A stretch of DNA of 64,000 nt from Nocardia bhagyanarayanae (lineage in GTDB: Bacteria > Actinomycetota > Actinomycetes > Mycobacteriales > Mycobacteriaceae), in assembly GCF_006716565.1 (NCBI RefSeq), contig NZ_VFPG01000001.1:1984001-2048000 (forward strand), in the 5' to 3' direction. The notes under the pieces were generated by a model, which saw only the letters and a list, made by a program, of their open reading frames with translations, did no database searches and had not been told where the DNA came from. Shown in pieces: positions 35,641 to 43,413 of the stretch. A program made the translations under genes and the position numbers. The first letter of the stretch is position 1, and every line of letters starts with the position of its first letter.

Positions 35641-36690
35641 TCAGGCGTGCCGACGGGCCGAAGGTGAGCTGCCGGTCCAGCGCTGGAACGCCTTGCGCAA
35701 CGCGCGGTCGTCGGCGAAGCCGAGGCGGTCGGCGACGGTCGCGGTGGTGAGTCCATGGTCGAGAAGCCTTTTCGCGCGTTCGTAGCGGGCCAGGTCGACC
35801 TCGTGCCGCCATCCGGTGTCGTGCTCGGCGAGTCGACGTTGCAAGGTGCGCGGGCTCACGGCCAGGCGGTGGGCGACCGCGGCGAGGGAAGGTTCGCCCT
35901 GGTCGAGGATGGCGTCCAGGGCGGTGCGGAAGGCTTCGAGTGGGCCGGGGACCGGCTTGGCGGTGGCGAGCACCAGGTCGGCGTGGCTGCGCAGCAGGTC
36001 GGCGAGCATCGGGTCGGCGCGGGGGAGCGGTGCGGCGGCGTCGGCGGCGGTGAAGGTGATGGTGTCGGCGGGCGCGTCGAATTCGATGCGGTCGGTGCCG
36101 AAGGCGGTGGTCAACACGTCGTGGGTGGCCGGGGCGGCGCGGCTGAAGGTGAGCCGGGCAGGGACGACGGGGCGGCCGATCGCCTCGCGGGCGCGCCGCA
36201 GGTAGTAGGCCAGCACGTACTCGTTGACCACCGCGGCGACGTCGGGATCGCCCGCGGTGGTGCGGTAGCCGACGGTGAGTTCGCCGGGGTGGTCCAGCTC
36301 GAAGCCTTCGGCGGCGGCGGTCACCACCCGGTGATAGGGCTGGGCCGCCCGCAGCGCGTCGGCCAGCGTCGGACCGGTGGTGACGAGGTAGTCCCAGGTG
36401 GTCAGTGTCCCGAGCGGCGCGGCCCGCGCCACGGCCAGACCGGCTCCGGGCTCCGGCCTCGCCCGCGCGAGCAATTCCCACAGGTCGACGAGCGAGCGCA
36501 GCGGAATCCGGTTGAGTTCACCGGCCAGCGCGGCATCATCGATCGCGGGAATGCGGGCCAGCCGCGCCGGATCGACGTCCGATAGCCGAACGACATCACG
36601 GACCAAGCGGACGAGATGCGTCGAGGTGGTGCCGTCGATCGGATCGGGCGGCCGGACCTCGTCCGCACCGCTCGATCCGCCGTTCACCAC
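35641..36690 (-). CDS. AraC-family transcriptional regulator (OruR/ArgR-like layout)
   Basis: The protein is about 349 residues. An N-terminal AraC-ligand (arabinose_bd-like) domain of about 200 residues is followed by two C-terminal HTH motifs: SLAAVAHRLAVSPRTLQRRL near 270 and TVADRLGFADDRALRKAFQRWTG at the end. The start is one of two adjacent GTG codons (36690 or 36687). Its regulated gene is unclear; the nearest same-strand gene is the reductase, 448 bases downstream. Confidence 0.83.
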   Translation of the reverse strand: MVNGGSSGADEVRPPDPIDGTTSTHLVRLVRDVVRLSDVDPARLARIPAIDDAALAGELNRIPLRSLVDLWELLARARPEPGAGLAVARAAPLGTLTTWDYLVTTGPTLADALRAAQPYHRVVTAAAEGFELDHPGELTVGYRTTAGDPDVAAVVNEYVLAYYLRRAREAIGRPVVPARLTFSRAAPATHDVLTTAFGTDRIEFDAPADTITFTAADAAAPLPRADPMLADLLRSHADLVLATAKPVPGPLEAFRTALDAILDQGEPSLAAVAHRLAVSPRTLQRRLAEHDTGWRHEVDLARYERAKRLLDHGLTTATVADRLGFADDRALRKAFQRWTGSSPSARRHA

Positions 36691-36701
36691 GACCCCAGGG
36701 T

Positions 36702-36770
36702 AGGCGTATCTCCGCACCCGCTCCGGCCGTCAGCGCGCTCTGGACGGACTGCGTCCGGCTGCGAGTGCGG
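36702..36770. repeat. Diverged copy of the 68-bp intergenic repeat
   Basis: This stretch begins AGGCGTATCTCCGC and ends GACTGCGTCCGGCTGCG, matching the unit duplicated at 18644-18779 with substitutions and a small indel. It lies directly upstream of the AraC gene in the 210-base gap shared with lpd. Confidence 0.6.
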
Positions 36771-36900
36771 GCTGGGCGGTGATGGCCGCGGTGCGCGGGT
36801 TGCAGCTCGCGCGGGGTTCGTCCGTCCCCCTGTGCCCGGCATCTCACCGAACCGGGACCACGGTGGGTGAACTCCCGGCAACGGAGTTAGGCTCGGTGGC

Positions 36901-38301
36901 GTGACTTCCCACTACGATGTCGTCGTTCTCGGCGCTGGTCCCGGCGGTTATGTCGCCGCGATCCGCGCCGCTCAACTCGGCCTGCGAACAGCGATCGTCG
37001 AGCAGAAATACTGGGGCGGTGTGTGCCTGAACGTGGGCTGCATCCCGTCGAAGGCGTTGCTGCGCAATGCCGAACTCGCGCACATTTTCACCAAGGAGGC
37101 CAAAACCTTCGGCATCACCGGTGAGGCGAGCTTCGACTTCGGCGCGGCGTTCGACCGCAGCCGCAAGGTGGCGGACGGCCGGGTCAAGGGCGTCCACTTC
37201 CTCATGAAGAAGAACAAGATCGACGAGTTCGACGGCAAGGGCACTTTCGTCGACGCGAACACGCTCTCGGTCGAGCTGTCCAAGGGCGGCACCGAGACCG
37301 TCACGTTCGACAACGTGATCATCGCGACGGGCACCGTCACCAAGCTGCTGCCCGGCACCCAGCTCAGCGCCAACGTGGTCACCTACGAAGAGCAGATCAT
37401 GACCCGGGATCTGCCCGGTTCGATCCTCATCGTCGGCGCGGGCGCGATCGGCATGGAGTTCGGCTACGTCCTGAAGAACTACGGCGTCGACGTGCGCATC
37501 GTGGAGTTCCTGGACCGCGCGCTGCCCAACGAGGACGCCGACGTCTCCAAGGAGATCACCAAGGCGTACAAGAAGCTCGGCATCACCATCACCACCGGTG
37601 CGGCCGTGCAGTCCATCGACGACGACGGGTCCAAGGTCACCGTCTCGATCAAGGACAACAAGTCCGGCTCGGTGGAGACCGTCACCGTCGACAAGGTGCT
37701 GCAGGCCGTCGGCTTCGCGCCGCGGGTGGAGGGCTACGGCCTGGAGAACACCGGCGTGCAGCTCGAACGCGGCGCCATCGCCATCGACGACTACATGCGC
37801 ACCAACGTGCCGCACATCTACGCCATCGGTGACGTCACCGGGAAGCTGCAGCTCGCGCACGTCGCGGAGGCGCAGGGCGTGGTCGCGGCCGAGACCATCG
37901 GCGGCGCGGAGACCGTCACCCTCGGTGACTACCGCATGATGCCGCGCGCGACCTTCTGTCAGCCGCAGGTGGCCAGCTTCGGTCTCACCGAGGAGCAGGC
38001 GCGCGCCGAGGGCTACGACGTGAAGGTCGCGACCTTCCCGTTCACCGCCAACGGCAAGGCGCACGGCCTCGGCGACGCGACCGGTTTCGTGAAGCTGATC
38101 TCCGACAACAAGTACGGCGAGCTGATCGGCGGCCACCTGATCGGACCCGACGTCTCGGAGCTGCTGCCCGAGCTGACCCTGGCCCAGAAGTGGGACCTGA
38201 CGGTCAACGAGCTCGCGCGCAACGTGCACACCCACCCGACGCTCAGCGAGGCGCTGCAGGAGGCCATCCACGGTCTCGCGGGCCACATGATCAACTTCTG
38301 A
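36901..38301 (+). CDS. lpd: Dihydrolipoamide dehydrogenase (E3)
   Basis: The 466-residue flavoenzyme reoxidises dihydrolipoamide in pyruvate and 2-oxoglutarate dehydrogenase complexes and, in mycobacteria, in peroxynitrite reductase. FAD motif GAGPGG (11-16), redox Cys42 and Cys47 in [14 protein letters not shown] motif [10 protein letters not shown], the C-terminal FAD site YAIGDV and the catalytic His/Glu in [12 protein letters not shown] are all present. The start is GTG at 36901. It is transcribed alone, ending in a clear intrinsic terminator. The ramB-type gene that adjoins lpdC in mycobacteria is about 15 kb away here. Confidence 0.95.
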   Translation: MTSHYDVVVLGAGPGGYVAAIRAAQLGLRTAIVEQKYWGGVCLNVGCIPSKALLRNAELAHIFTKEAKTFGITGEASFDFGAAFDRSRKVADGRVKGVHFLMKKNKIDEFDGKGTFVDANTLSVELSKGGTETVTFDNVIIATGTVTKLLPGTQLSANVVTYEEQIMTRDLPGSILIVGAGAIGMEFGYVLKNYGVDVRIVEFLDRALPNEDADVSKEITKAYKKLGITITTGAAVQSIDDDGSKVTVSIKDNKSGSVETVTVDKVLQAVGFAPRVEGYGLENTGVQLERGAIAIDDYMRTNVPHIYAIGDVTGKLQLAHVAEAQGVVAAETIGGAETVTLGDYRMMPRATFCQPQVASFGLTEEQARAEGYDVKVATFPFTANGKAHGLGDATGFVKLISDNKYGELIGGHLIGPDVSELLPELTLAQKWDLTVNELARNVHTHPTLSEALQEAIHGLAGHMINF

Positions 38302-38317
38302 GCCATGCGAAAACGGT

Positions 38318-38354
38318 GGCGCTCGGTCCGAAAGGGCCGGGCGCCATTGTTTTT
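38318..38354 (+). terminator. Rho-independent terminator of lpd
   Basis: A 12-pair stem (arms 38318-38329 and 38334-38345, two G-U pairs) is closed by a GAAA tetraloop and followed by ATTGTTTTT. It lies 17 bases after the lpd stop. Confidence 0.88.
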
Positions 38355-38356
38355 GG

Positions 38357-38371
38357 TATACAGCGAAGATG
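38357..38371 (+). promoter_or_regulatory. Predicted -10 box giving a leaderless deacetylase mRNA
   Basis: TATACA (38357-38362) lies seven bases before the ATG at 38369, so transcription starting at the usual distance would begin at the start codon. No Shine-Dalgarno sequence is present. The box sits directly after the lpd terminator; no clear -35 is seen. Confidence 0.4.
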
Positions 38372-39067
38372 CTTCGCCGAATGCTGGTCGGGACCGCACT
38401 CGCCCTGGTCCTCGTGGTGCTGCTCGGTGCAGGCACCTATTTCCTGATGAACTCGCGCACCTATCAGGTGGCGGGGCGGCTGGTCGACCGGGTCGACACC
38501 GCGGACAAAGTGGTCGCGCTGACGCTCGACGACGGACCCTCCGACAACGCGCCCGAAGTCCTGAAAGTCCTTGCCGACGCGGGTATTCCGGCCACGTTCT
38601 ACCTGAATGGACGTGATCTCGCGGCCCGGCCAGAGGCCGGTAGGGCGATCGCCGCCGCGGGCCATGAGATCGGCAACCACACCTACAACCACCGCCGCAT
38701 GGTGTTCGTCTCCGACGAGACCGTGCGCGCCGAGATCGAGGACACCGACGCCGAGATCGCGAAGACCGGCTACCGCGGACCCATCACCTTCCGCCCGCCC
38801 TACGGCAAGAAACTCTTCGCGCTGCCCGGATACCTCGCCGAACACGACCGCACCACCGTCATGTGGGACGTCGAACCGGACTCCGGCAAGATCGCCACCA
38901 CCGACGAGATCGTCGGCGAAACCCTCGCCAAGGTCCGTCCCGGCTCCATCATCCTGCTGCACGTCATGAGCAACCCGGACTCCCTCGCCGCCATCCCCCG
39001 CATAGCCGCCCGACTACGCGCCGACGGCTACACCTTCCTCCCCGTCTCCCAACTCCTCACCCGCTGA
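38369..39067 (+). CDS. Polysaccharide deacetylase (NodB domain), membrane-anchored
   Basis: The 232-residue protein has an N-terminal membrane anchor (about 6-27) and an external NodB homology domain. Motif 1 is TLDDGP (Asp-Asp), motif 2 HEIGNHTYNH supplies the two metal-binding histidines, motif 3 is RPPYG, and the late ILLHV carries the general acid His. Such enzymes remove N-acetyl groups from peptidoglycan or other cell-wall sugars, which can protect against lysozyme. Its last 54 bases overlap the convergent GrpB-like gene. Confidence 0.88.
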   Translation: MLRRMLVGTALALVLVVLLGAGTYFLMNSRTYQVAGRLVDRVDTADKVVALTLDDGPSDNAPEVLKVLADAGIPATFYLNGRDLAARPEAGRAIAAAGHEIGNHTYNHRRMVFVSDETVRAEIEDTDAEIAKTGYRGPITFRPPYGKKLFALPGYLAEHDRTTVMWDVEPDSGKIATTDEIVGETLAKVRPGSIILLHVMSNPDSLAAIPRIAARLRADGYTFLPVSQLLTR

Positions 39068-39655
39068 CGTACGACCGGGAAGCGCTCGGCCGAGGATCTC
39101 CTCGACGACGTCGCTCTTGGCATTCGCGTAGTGCTGGACGAACTTCCAGTCACGCTGGGCCAGTTCCCGTTTGACTTGCTCGTAGTACTTCCTGTCGTCG
39201 TCGTGCGTGCGGAGCCGGTCGCGAAAGGCCAGGATGCGTTCGATCTCGGGTGCGCCCGACTCCGGGTCGAGGACGTGCAGGTTCACGCTCCACCGCGCGC
39301 CGTCCTCCACTCGCCGGACGAGACAGCGATGCTGGTACCAGTCCGGTTGCCGGATCCGCAATGTGTAGCCGGCGGCTTCGAGAGCCGGAACGTACGCGGC
39401 CTCATCGGCGGCGTCTGGGACGACCAGCAGGATGTCGATCAGCGGTTTGGCCGAGAGCCCGGGCACAGAGGTCGAGCCGGTGTGCTCGATCCGCAACGCG
39501 AGCGGACCGAGCGCCGCGCGTATCGCGGCTTCGTCCTCGGCGTACCAGGCGGGCCATTCGGGGTTGTAGTCCTCGATGACGATCTCGACGGCGTACGGCT
39601 TCAACACGCCGACTGTCGCTGCCGCGAGTTCGTCGTCCGAGTCCAACCTGGCCAT
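39014..39655 (-). CDS. GrpB/UPF0157 nucleotidyltransferase-like protein
   Basis: The 213-residue protein contains the GrpB core: VIEDYNPEWPAWYAEDEAAI at about 27-46, the IEHTGSTSVPGLSAKPLIDI motif (about 57-76) with the Gly-Ser of a nucleotidyltransferase fold and the Asp pair region, and YYEQVKRELA further on. Members are usually about 170 residues; this one has a 20-residue N-terminal extension and a C-terminal tail that overlaps the deacetylase gene. Activity is unproven in the family. Confidence 0.82.
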   Translation of the reverse strand: MARLDSDDELAAATVGVLKPYAVEIVIEDYNPEWPAWYAEDEAAIRAALGPLALRIEHTGSTSVPGLSAKPLIDILLVVPDAADEAAYVPALEAAGYTLRIRQPDWYQHRCLVRRVEDGARWSVNLHVLDPESGAPEIERILAFRDRLRTHDDDRKYYEQVKRELAQRDWKFVQHYANAKSDVVEEILGRALPGRTSAGEELGDGEEGVAVGA

Positions 39656-39709
39656 ACATCACCCTATCGAGGGAACGAGGCCAGGCGCGGAGTCGCGGCG
39701 GTCTCGGGT

Positions 39710-40126
39710 TCAGAGCATGCCGTAGGCGCGGTCGGGGGTGAAGCGGGCGATGACGCGGTGGTCTTCGACCATGGAGCGGCGGTAGTCGGACCAGTCGGGG
39801 TGTTCGCCGGAGGCGGCGCGGTAGTAGGCGACGAGTTCGTCGACGGTGGGGTCGTCGGGGTCGGCGGCTACGGGGGTGAGTTCGACGGTGCCTTCGAGGA
39901 CGGCGTAGGCGAAGAAATCGTCGCGGGTGACATGCAGCGCGGCCCAGGGGTCACGGCGCAGATTGTGGTACTTCGCGCGGTCGGCGGTGATGGAGATGCG
40001 GATGATGTCGTCGTCGCCGACGACGTGCAGCACGTTGGACAGCTGGGGCCTGCCGTTGCGGCGGATGGTGGTCAGCACGGAACGGCGAGCGGAACGGGCG
40101 AAATCGACGGCTTCGGAGAGTTCCAT
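39710..40126 (-). CDS. PPOX-class F420-dependent/pyridoxamine-oxidase-like protein
   Basis: The 138-residue split-barrel protein has the usual opening AVDFARSARRSVLTTIRRNGRPQLSNV and RISITADRAKYHNLRRDP, the segment that binds the F420 or flavin phosphate. The C-terminal PDWSDYRRSMVEDHRVIARFTPDRAYG is also family-typical. In mycolic-acid bacteria these are often F420H2-dependent reductases. The ATG at 40126 follows AGGTGAC. It is on the same strand as, and 47 bases downstream of, the HxlR regulator gene, so it may be co-transcribed. Confidence 0.85.
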   Translation of the reverse strand: MELSEAVDFARSARRSVLTTIRRNGRPQLSNVLHVVGDDDIIRISITADRAKYHNLRRDPWAALHVTRDDFFAYAVLEGTVELTPVAADPDDPTVDELVAYYRAASGEHPDWSDYRRSMVEDHRVIARFTPDRAYGML

Positions 40127-40173
40127 GTCACCTGCAACCGTTCGGCGGGCGCGGTCGTTCCCGGCCGACGCGA

Positions 40174-40572
40174 TCAGTCGCGGTGGTAGGCGGCCTGGGC
40201 CTCGCGTACTCGCGGCATGTTCTTCTCCACCAGCTGAATGAGCCCCTCGAGCTGGGCGGCCACCTCGGCGCCGAGTTCGGTCAGGGTGTATTCGACGCGC
40301 GGCGGGATGGTCTCCAGCACCTCGCGATGCACCATGCCGTCGCGTTCCAGCGCCTGCAGGGTCTGCGACAGCATGCGTTCGCTCACACCGTCCACTCGCC
40401 TGCGCAACGCGCTGAAGCGGTACGGCCCCTCCCGCAGCGCTACCAGGGCGAGGATGCCCCACCGGCTCGCCACAGTCTGTAAAACCGGCCGCGACGTGCA
40501 ATTTCGCGCGAAGACATCGGCTTCCAGCGTCGGGTCGTCGGCCTCGGCCGACTGTGTGCGCTGGGTGTCCAT
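40174..40572 (-). CDS. HxlR-family regulator, QorR/YodB-like
   Basis: The protein is about 132 residues with the HxlR winged helix: RPVLQTVASRWGILALVALREGPYRFSALRRRVDGVSERMLSQTL. A single cysteine near the N-terminus (ARNCTSRPV) is placed like the redox-sensing Cys of YodB/QorR, which reacts with quinones and diamide. An alternative ATG at 40617 would add 15 residues and begin directly after the operator. It is divergent from a QorB-type quinone reductase gene, with a TACT-N7-AGTA operator in the gap, exactly the arrangement of a quinone-stress switch. Confidence 0.85.
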   Translation of the reverse strand: MDTQRTQSAEADDPTLEADVFARNCTSRPVLQTVASRWGILALVALREGPYRFSALRRRVDGVSERMLSQTLQALERDGMVHREVLETIPPRVEYTLTELGAEVAAQLEGLIQLVEKNMPRVREAQAAYHRD

Positions 40573-40623
40573 GGCGTCGATGGTACGCGCCTTGACCGCA
40601 GTGGCGTTGGAATGCATAGTGCT

Positions 40624-40638
40624 TACTAATAGTTAGTA
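40624..40638. promoter_or_regulatory. HxlR/YodB-type operator TACT-N7-AGTA
   Basis: TACTAA-TAG-TTAGTA is a perfect inverted repeat and also fits the TACT-N7-AGTA box recognised by YodB-type HxlR repressors. It sits in the short gap between the divergent regulator and quinone-reductase genes, 28 bases before the qorB start. Confidence 0.75.
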
Positions 40639-40665
40639 CATGCACAACCGTCATCTGGAGGAATC

Positions 40666-41520
40666 ATGACCGTCGCCGTCGCGGGAGCAAGCGGACAGCT
40701 GGGCAGGCTCGTCGTCGAGGAACTGTTGCGCGCGGGCGTTTCGCCCGTCGCGATCGTGCGTGATCCGGGCAAGGTGGCCGACCTGGCCGACCGCGGCGTC
40801 GACGTACGCGAGGCCGAATACGGCGACGCAGTCGCGCTGGACCGCGCGCTCGCGGGCGTCGACCGGCTGCTGCTGATCTCCGGCAACGAGTTCGGTCAGC
40901 GAATCGCGCAGCACACCAACGTCGTTCGCGCGGCCGAACGCGCGGGCGTCCAGTTGCTCGCGTACACCAGCATTCCCCGCGCCAACGAGAACCCGCTGAT
41001 CCTCGCGCAGGAACATCGCGGCACCGAGGCGGTGCTGACCGAGTCGGCCGTGCCCCACGTGCTGCTGCGCAACAGCTGGTACTGGGAGAACTACCTGGGT
41101 GGACTCGCGCACGCGGTGGAGTCCGGCGTGCTGCACGGCGCGGCGGGTGCGGGGCGGGTGGCGGGTGCGTCCCGCGCCGATTACGCCGCGGCCGCCGCGC
41201 ACGTGCTCACCACCGACGGCCACGCGGGGCGCGTCTACGAACTCGGCGGCGACGAGCGGCTCACGTATGACGGACTGGCGCAGGCTATCTCGGAGGCCGC
41301 GGGTAAGCCGGTGCGGTACGAGAACCTGACCGAGGCGGACTACGCGGCTGTGCTCGAGCAGGCCGGACTGCCCGCCCAGTACGCCAAGGCGCTGGCCGAC
41401 GCGGACACCGGCATCGCCGCGGGCATTCTCGACGTCGACTCCGGCGACCTGCAAAAGCTCCTTGACCGCCCAGCGACCCCGGCTGTCGAGGTCTTCCGCG
41501 CCGCACTTCGCACGAGCTGA
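40666..41520 (+). CDS. qorB: NAD(P)H:quinone oxidoreductase, QorB/NmrA-like SDR
   Basis: The 284-residue atypical SDR has the NAD(P)-binding AVAGASGQLGRLVVEELL at its N-terminus. QorB-like segments follow: LLLISGNEFGQRIAQHTNVVRAAERAG, YTSIPRAN and LLRNSWYWENYLGGL. The E. coli homologue reduces quinones and is controlled by an HxlR protein encoded divergently, as here. The ATG at 40666 follows GGAGG. It ends 188 bases before the convergent VOC gene, with a long hairpin terminator between. Confidence 0.88.
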   Translation: MTVAVAGASGQLGRLVVEELLRAGVSPVAIVRDPGKVADLADRGVDVREAEYGDAVALDRALAGVDRLLLISGNEFGQRIAQHTNVVRAAERAGVQLLAYTSIPRANENPLILAQEHRGTEAVLTESAVPHVLLRNSWYWENYLGGLAHAVESGVLHGAAGAGRVAGASRADYAAAAAHVLTTDGHAGRVYELGGDERLTYDGLAQAISEAAGKPVRYENLTEADYAAVLEQAGLPAQYAKALADADTGIAAGILDVDSGDLQKLLDRPATPAVEVFRAALRTS

Positions 41521-41648
41521 GAACCGCTCCGCCCCCAGATGGGCCGAGGATTGCGCAGGCCTCCGCTCGATCGAGGCCGGTGGCCGAAAGCCTGCCTCGC
41601 GTGCGGGTCGTGTTCCCTCATCGTGATGACCAGCGCGGCCGAGCCCAT

Positions 41649-41687
41649 CACACGCCGCACAGAGTTGTCGGCTCTGTGCGGCGTGTG
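41649..41687. terminator. Long hairpin terminator between qorB and the VOC gene
   Basis: A perfect 16-base-pair stem (41649-41664 with 41672-41687) encloses a seven-base loop. It lies between two convergent stop codons and lacks a T-tract, so it is a candidate bidirectional actinobacterial terminator. Confidence 0.7.
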
Positions 41688-41708
41688 CGAGGAATTACCC
41701 GAACGGGG

Positions 41709-42086
41709 TCAGACCCACTGCACGAGCTGGAGGATGATCCCGTTCGGGTCGGACATCTGGAAGTACCGCTCGCCCCACTCCTCGGTCTCGATGGGCGTCA
41801 CGATCGGCACACCCTCGCCCTGAAGGCGCGCGTACTCCGCGTCGATGTCGTCGACCACGAACACCACGAGCAACCCGTCGCCCGCGCTGCCCGCCGCACT
41901 CGCCGGTTTGAAGGACTTCAGCCCGGTACGCAGGTAGATCAGATTCATTCCGGCGTCGGGCCGCTCCAGCGAGACGAACCCGTCGGCGGACATCTTCTCG
42001 GTGAAACCGAGGTGATCGACGACGAACTTCGCCGAGGCCTGCGGATCGGCGACATTGAGCGAAATAGCGGAAGCGGTGATGTTCAT
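41709..42086 (-). CDS. VOC-family (glyoxalase/bleomycin-resistance fold) protein
   Basis: The 125-residue protein has the paired beta-alpha-beta-beta-beta modules of the vicinal-oxygen-chelate fold. Segments include SLNVADPQASAKFVVDHLGF, a VVFVVDDIDAEYARLQGEGV second module and the C-terminal YFQMSDPNGIILQLVQW with the usual metal-ligand Glu position replaced by Gln. Function may be ligand sequestration or an isomerase/dioxygenase activity; the substrate is unknown. GAGGAGG precedes the ATG at 42086. A 31-base palindrome lies 20 bases upstream. Confidence 0.85.
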   Translation of the reverse strand: MNITASAISLNVADPQASAKFVVDHLGFTEKMSADGFVSLERPDAGMNLIYLRTGLKSFKPASAAGSAGDGLLVVFVVDDIDAEYARLQGEGVPIVTPIETEEWGERYFQMSDPNGIILQLVQWV

Positions 42087-42105
42087 ACGTCCTCCTCGGG
42101 AAAAC

Positions 42106-42136
42106 TCTCTACTTAGTACGCTGTACTTTGTAGAGA
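42106..42136. promoter_or_regulatory. 31-bp near-perfect palindrome upstream of the VOC gene
   Basis: Arms TCTCTAC / GTAGAGA (42106-42112 and 42130-42136) and inner AGTAC / GTACT (42115-42119 and 42123-42127) are symmetric about 42121; only the two intervening TT pairs break symmetry. It has the length of a dimeric or double-dimer repressor operator, but no regulator gene is adjacent. Confidence 0.6.
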
Positions 42137-42463
42137 AATTCCCGTGACTCTGCACTATGAGCTGGATCACACCTGCGCTGTGCACGAGCCCCGCAGCGCA
42201 TGAGTTGGCGCCGCCGTGCGCCGACGACCAGGGCGCCGGATCGTGTGAGCCCTCGATCTGCCCGCGCTGGCGAACGCGACCGACGGGTCCGACGCGGGCG
42301 CCGCGTGGGCAGCCGAACCCCGCGCCCCCGAAGGCGGGAGGTGAGCCGGTTACGACACGCGGCCCGCGCTCGGATCTCGTCGCTCTGCAGCACGGGCGCT
42401 GGATGGCCCGCGCGTTCGGATCTTGGTCGCCCTGGATGGCCGTGTGCCGTCCGCTCGGATCCT

Positions 42464-42667
42464 GTCGCGGCGGACCGCCGTGGGCTGGGCGGCCTGGGGC
42501 GCTGAGTTCTCGTCGCGCTGGACGTCCGTGCGCTGGGTGGCCCGGTGCGCTCGGATCACGTCGCGCTGGACGTCCGTGGGCTGGGCGGCCTGGGGCGCTC
42601 AGTTCTCGTCGCGCTGAATGTCCGTACGCTGGAGGACCCCGCGCGCTCAGATCCCGTCGCGCTGAAT
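42464..42667. repeat. 48-bp tandem repeat array
   Basis: Units beginning GTCGCG occur exactly 48 bases apart at 42464, 42512, 42560, 42608 and (truncated) 42656. The last copy lies inside the 3' end of the convergently placed CMD-like gene and includes the region of its stop codon, suggesting the array grew from that end. Because 48 is a multiple of three, it can be read as a 16-residue Gly/Arg/Ala repeat, but no ribosome binding site or known protein supports translation. Apart from this array and the palindrome, 42137-42646 holds no recognisable gene. Confidence 0.8.
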
Positions 42668-43192
42668 CCGCAGCGCCGTGATGGTCGACGCCAACCCCTC
42701 GTACTGATTGACCAGCAGCACGATCTCGATGAGCCCGCGCTCGTCGTAGTGCTCGGTCAGCCGGGTCCAGGTCGGGTCATCGATATCGCGGGTCGTGACG
42801 AGTTGGTCGACCGCTTCGAGCAGCGCGCGGTGCTTGGCGTTCCACGCTGGATCGGCCGGTCCGGTGCGCAGCCGTTCCAAAATCTCCGGCGTGACGCCCA
42901 CGCGGCGGCCGAGCCGGATGTGATGGTCCATCTCGTACTCGCAGCTGCGCAGGTGGGCGACGCGAAGGATGACGAGTTCGGACTCGTACCTCGGCAGCCG
43001 CCCGCCCGGCATCAGCCGGCCGGAGTAGTGCAGCCAGCCGCGGAACAGTCCTTTCGTGCGGCCGAGCGTACTGAACAGGTGTGCGTCGGGTGTGCCCGCG
43101 GCGCGCGAGAGCACCTGCCACACAGCCCAATTGACTGGACCGAGTTCCTTGAGACGTCCCGGTGCGATACGTGGTTGCGACATCGAAACCAT
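42647..43192 (-). CDS. Carboxymuconolactone decarboxylase / AhpD-like protein
   Basis: The 181-residue helical protein carries the CMD-family core ESELVILRVAHLRSCEYEMDHHIRLGRRVGVT. Here the position of the usual CxxC is Cys-Glu-Tyr-Glu, leaving one cysteine, plus the conserved histidines. It therefore resembles the single-Cys gamma-CMD group, not a thiol peroxidase partner. Function is unknown. ATG 43192 is used; a second in-frame ATG follows three codons later. The last codons overlap the start of the 48-base tandem array. Confidence 0.85.
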   Translation of the reverse strand: MVSMSQPRIAPGRLKELGPVNWAVWQVLSRAAGTPDAHLFSTLGRTKGLFRGWLHYSGRLMPGGRLPRYESELVILRVAHLRSCEYEMDHHIRLGRRVGVTPEILERLRTGPADPAWNAKHRALLEAVDQLVTTRDIDDPTWTRLTEHYDERGLIEIVLLVNQYEGLASTITALRIQRDGI

Positions 43193-43413
43193 GCTTCCCG
43201 CCTTCCGCGCGGTGAGCGCCTCCCCGTGCGCCGCGCCATCGTGGTTGGGGCCCGGTCGCTCGCGCCGGACCGAGAGCCGAGCCTACCCGCGCTTTCGGCT
43301 TTCCAGTGGTTTTCACGGGTGCGGACCGGCATCATCAGTACCGGTGCGGATCGCCGGGGCTGTGGGCGGGCCGCGCCGCGAGGACCGAACAGCTCGAGCA
43401 GGGGTCGAGGCAC

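Noticed and set aside
41649..41687. Long inverted repeat as an insertion-sequence end
   Set aside because: It lies exactly between two convergent stop codons with no transposase or target duplication, so a terminator is the simpler explanation.
42157..42681. A 174-codon rightward frame with a 16-residue Gly/Arg/Ala repeat
   Set aside because: Its repeats are the 48-base DNA array, it has no ribosome binding site, and it runs antisense into the CMD-like gene.
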